64,000 bases of DNA from Gulosibacter hominis (lineage in GTDB: Bacteria; Actinomycetota; Actinomycetes; Actinomycetales; Microbacteriaceae), in NCBI RefSeq assembly GCF_904842695.1, contig NZ_CAJGWQ010000008.1, forward strand, positions 42,866 through 106,865, read 5' to 3'. The first letter of the stretch is position 1, and every line of letters begins with the position of its first letter. Below the pieces are notes generated by a model, which did not search any database, was not told where the DNA came from, and was given only the letters and a program-made list of their open reading frames with translations. Positions 63,880 through 64,000 of this stretch are shown here, piece after piece. A program made the position numbers and the translations under genes.

Positions 63880-63956
63880 CACACACGAGGGGCATGAAGC
63901 GGGGAAGGAGTGCGGAGGCACACACGAGGGGCATGAAGCGGGGAAAGGAGCGCGGA
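63880..63956 (+). repeat. two-copy direct repeat of about 38 bp
   Basis: Copies at 63880-63916 and 63919-63956 share CACACACGAGGGGCATGAAG and CGGGGAA(A)GGAG(T/C)GCGGA. Confidence 0.85.
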
Positions 63957-64000
63957 AACACACCCAAGGCGTGGGGAATGGCCGATGCGGTGGAGTGGCG

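Larger units (their letters stand above)
63669..64000. other. repeat-bearing intergenic DNA
   Basis: No gene is seen to the end of the window. The stretch holds Cys/Ala/Arg-rich open frames without protein character, the inverted repeat at 63834-63877 and the tandem repeat at 63880-63956. Confidence 0.6.

Noticed and set aside
63880..63956. CRISPR array near the window end
   Set aside because: Only two copies separated by 2 bp; no spacers.

Overview
The window is high-GC chromosomal DNA of an actinobacterium, most likely a Micrococcales member of the Microbacteriaceae type. This rests on the gene set and order (a heme-barrel FABP-like protein with YgfZ, phoU/senX3/regX3, carD-ispDF-cysS-rlmB, XPB helicase with its Ssl2-like partner, DUF3263, DUF3027, an IdeR-like regulator), on abundant GTG starts and on frequent GGATGC/GCATCC words. 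No database search was run. Family names come from recognised motifs and gene order.

Layout. 1-332: short tandem repeats and G-rich low-complexity DNA. 0.3-5.1 kb: small membrane peptide, FABP-like protein, YgfZ, an ABC-2 exporter pair and a lipoprotein. 5.2-13.8 kb: gpmA, then phosphate signalling (phoU opposite senX3-regX3), a lipoprotein, carD, ispDF, cysS and rlmB. 13.8-17.4 kb: an MsmK/UgpC-type ABC ATPase, tRNA-Thr, a GNAT protein, msrB, DUF3263 and a LytR_C protein. 17.5-22.6 kb: a cold-shock gene, a CIRCE-controlled groEL without groES, a WXG100 protein and a second two-component system. 22.7-31.9 kb: XPB pair, cold-shock/DUF3027 pair, serC, a DtxR/IdeR-like regulator, an NlpC/P60-like protein and an HNH nuclease. 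32-44 kb: DUF2505-like protein, tRNA-Arg, a 1381-residue helicase-like protein whose key ATPase motifs are degenerate, an MFS carrier, mscL, 5-FTHF cyclo-ligase, galU-rimJ and two envelope-type proteins, ending at tRNA-Ala.

The accessory part is about 44.0-52.2 kb. A 20-bp segment of the tRNA-Ala 3' end recurs at 44293 and 52170, so this looks like a decayed island inserted at the tRNA. It holds pieces of serine recombinases, a broken MFS drug-efflux gene, a frameshifted double GNAT gene, a TetR regulator, an Erm(X)-like 23S rRNA methyltransferase with an RLR-type leader peptide and a translationally coupled AraC-type regulator, an unrecognised two-gene module (the second protein has a possible HEPN-type R-x6-H motif), and an IS481-family element whose transposase carries a late stop codon. 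The two-gene module at 49132-50431 is the best candidate for an undescribed defence system.

52.2-64 kb returns to ordinary DNA with some decay: a lipoprotein, a lone IS481-type end, nitronate monooxygenase, a DapA-family pseudogene, a GAP-family membrane protein facing a TetR regulator with two palindromes between them, GNAT, a CDF cation exporter, an alpha/beta hydrolase, a VOC protein, a beta-lactamase-fold hydrolase, and a methionine ABC transporter (metNIQ) behind a SAM-I riboswitch. The last 380 bp are a terminator and repeats.

A recurring feature is a TAnnnT box placed 6-8 nt before the start codon of more than ten genes, which suggests widespread leaderless transcription.
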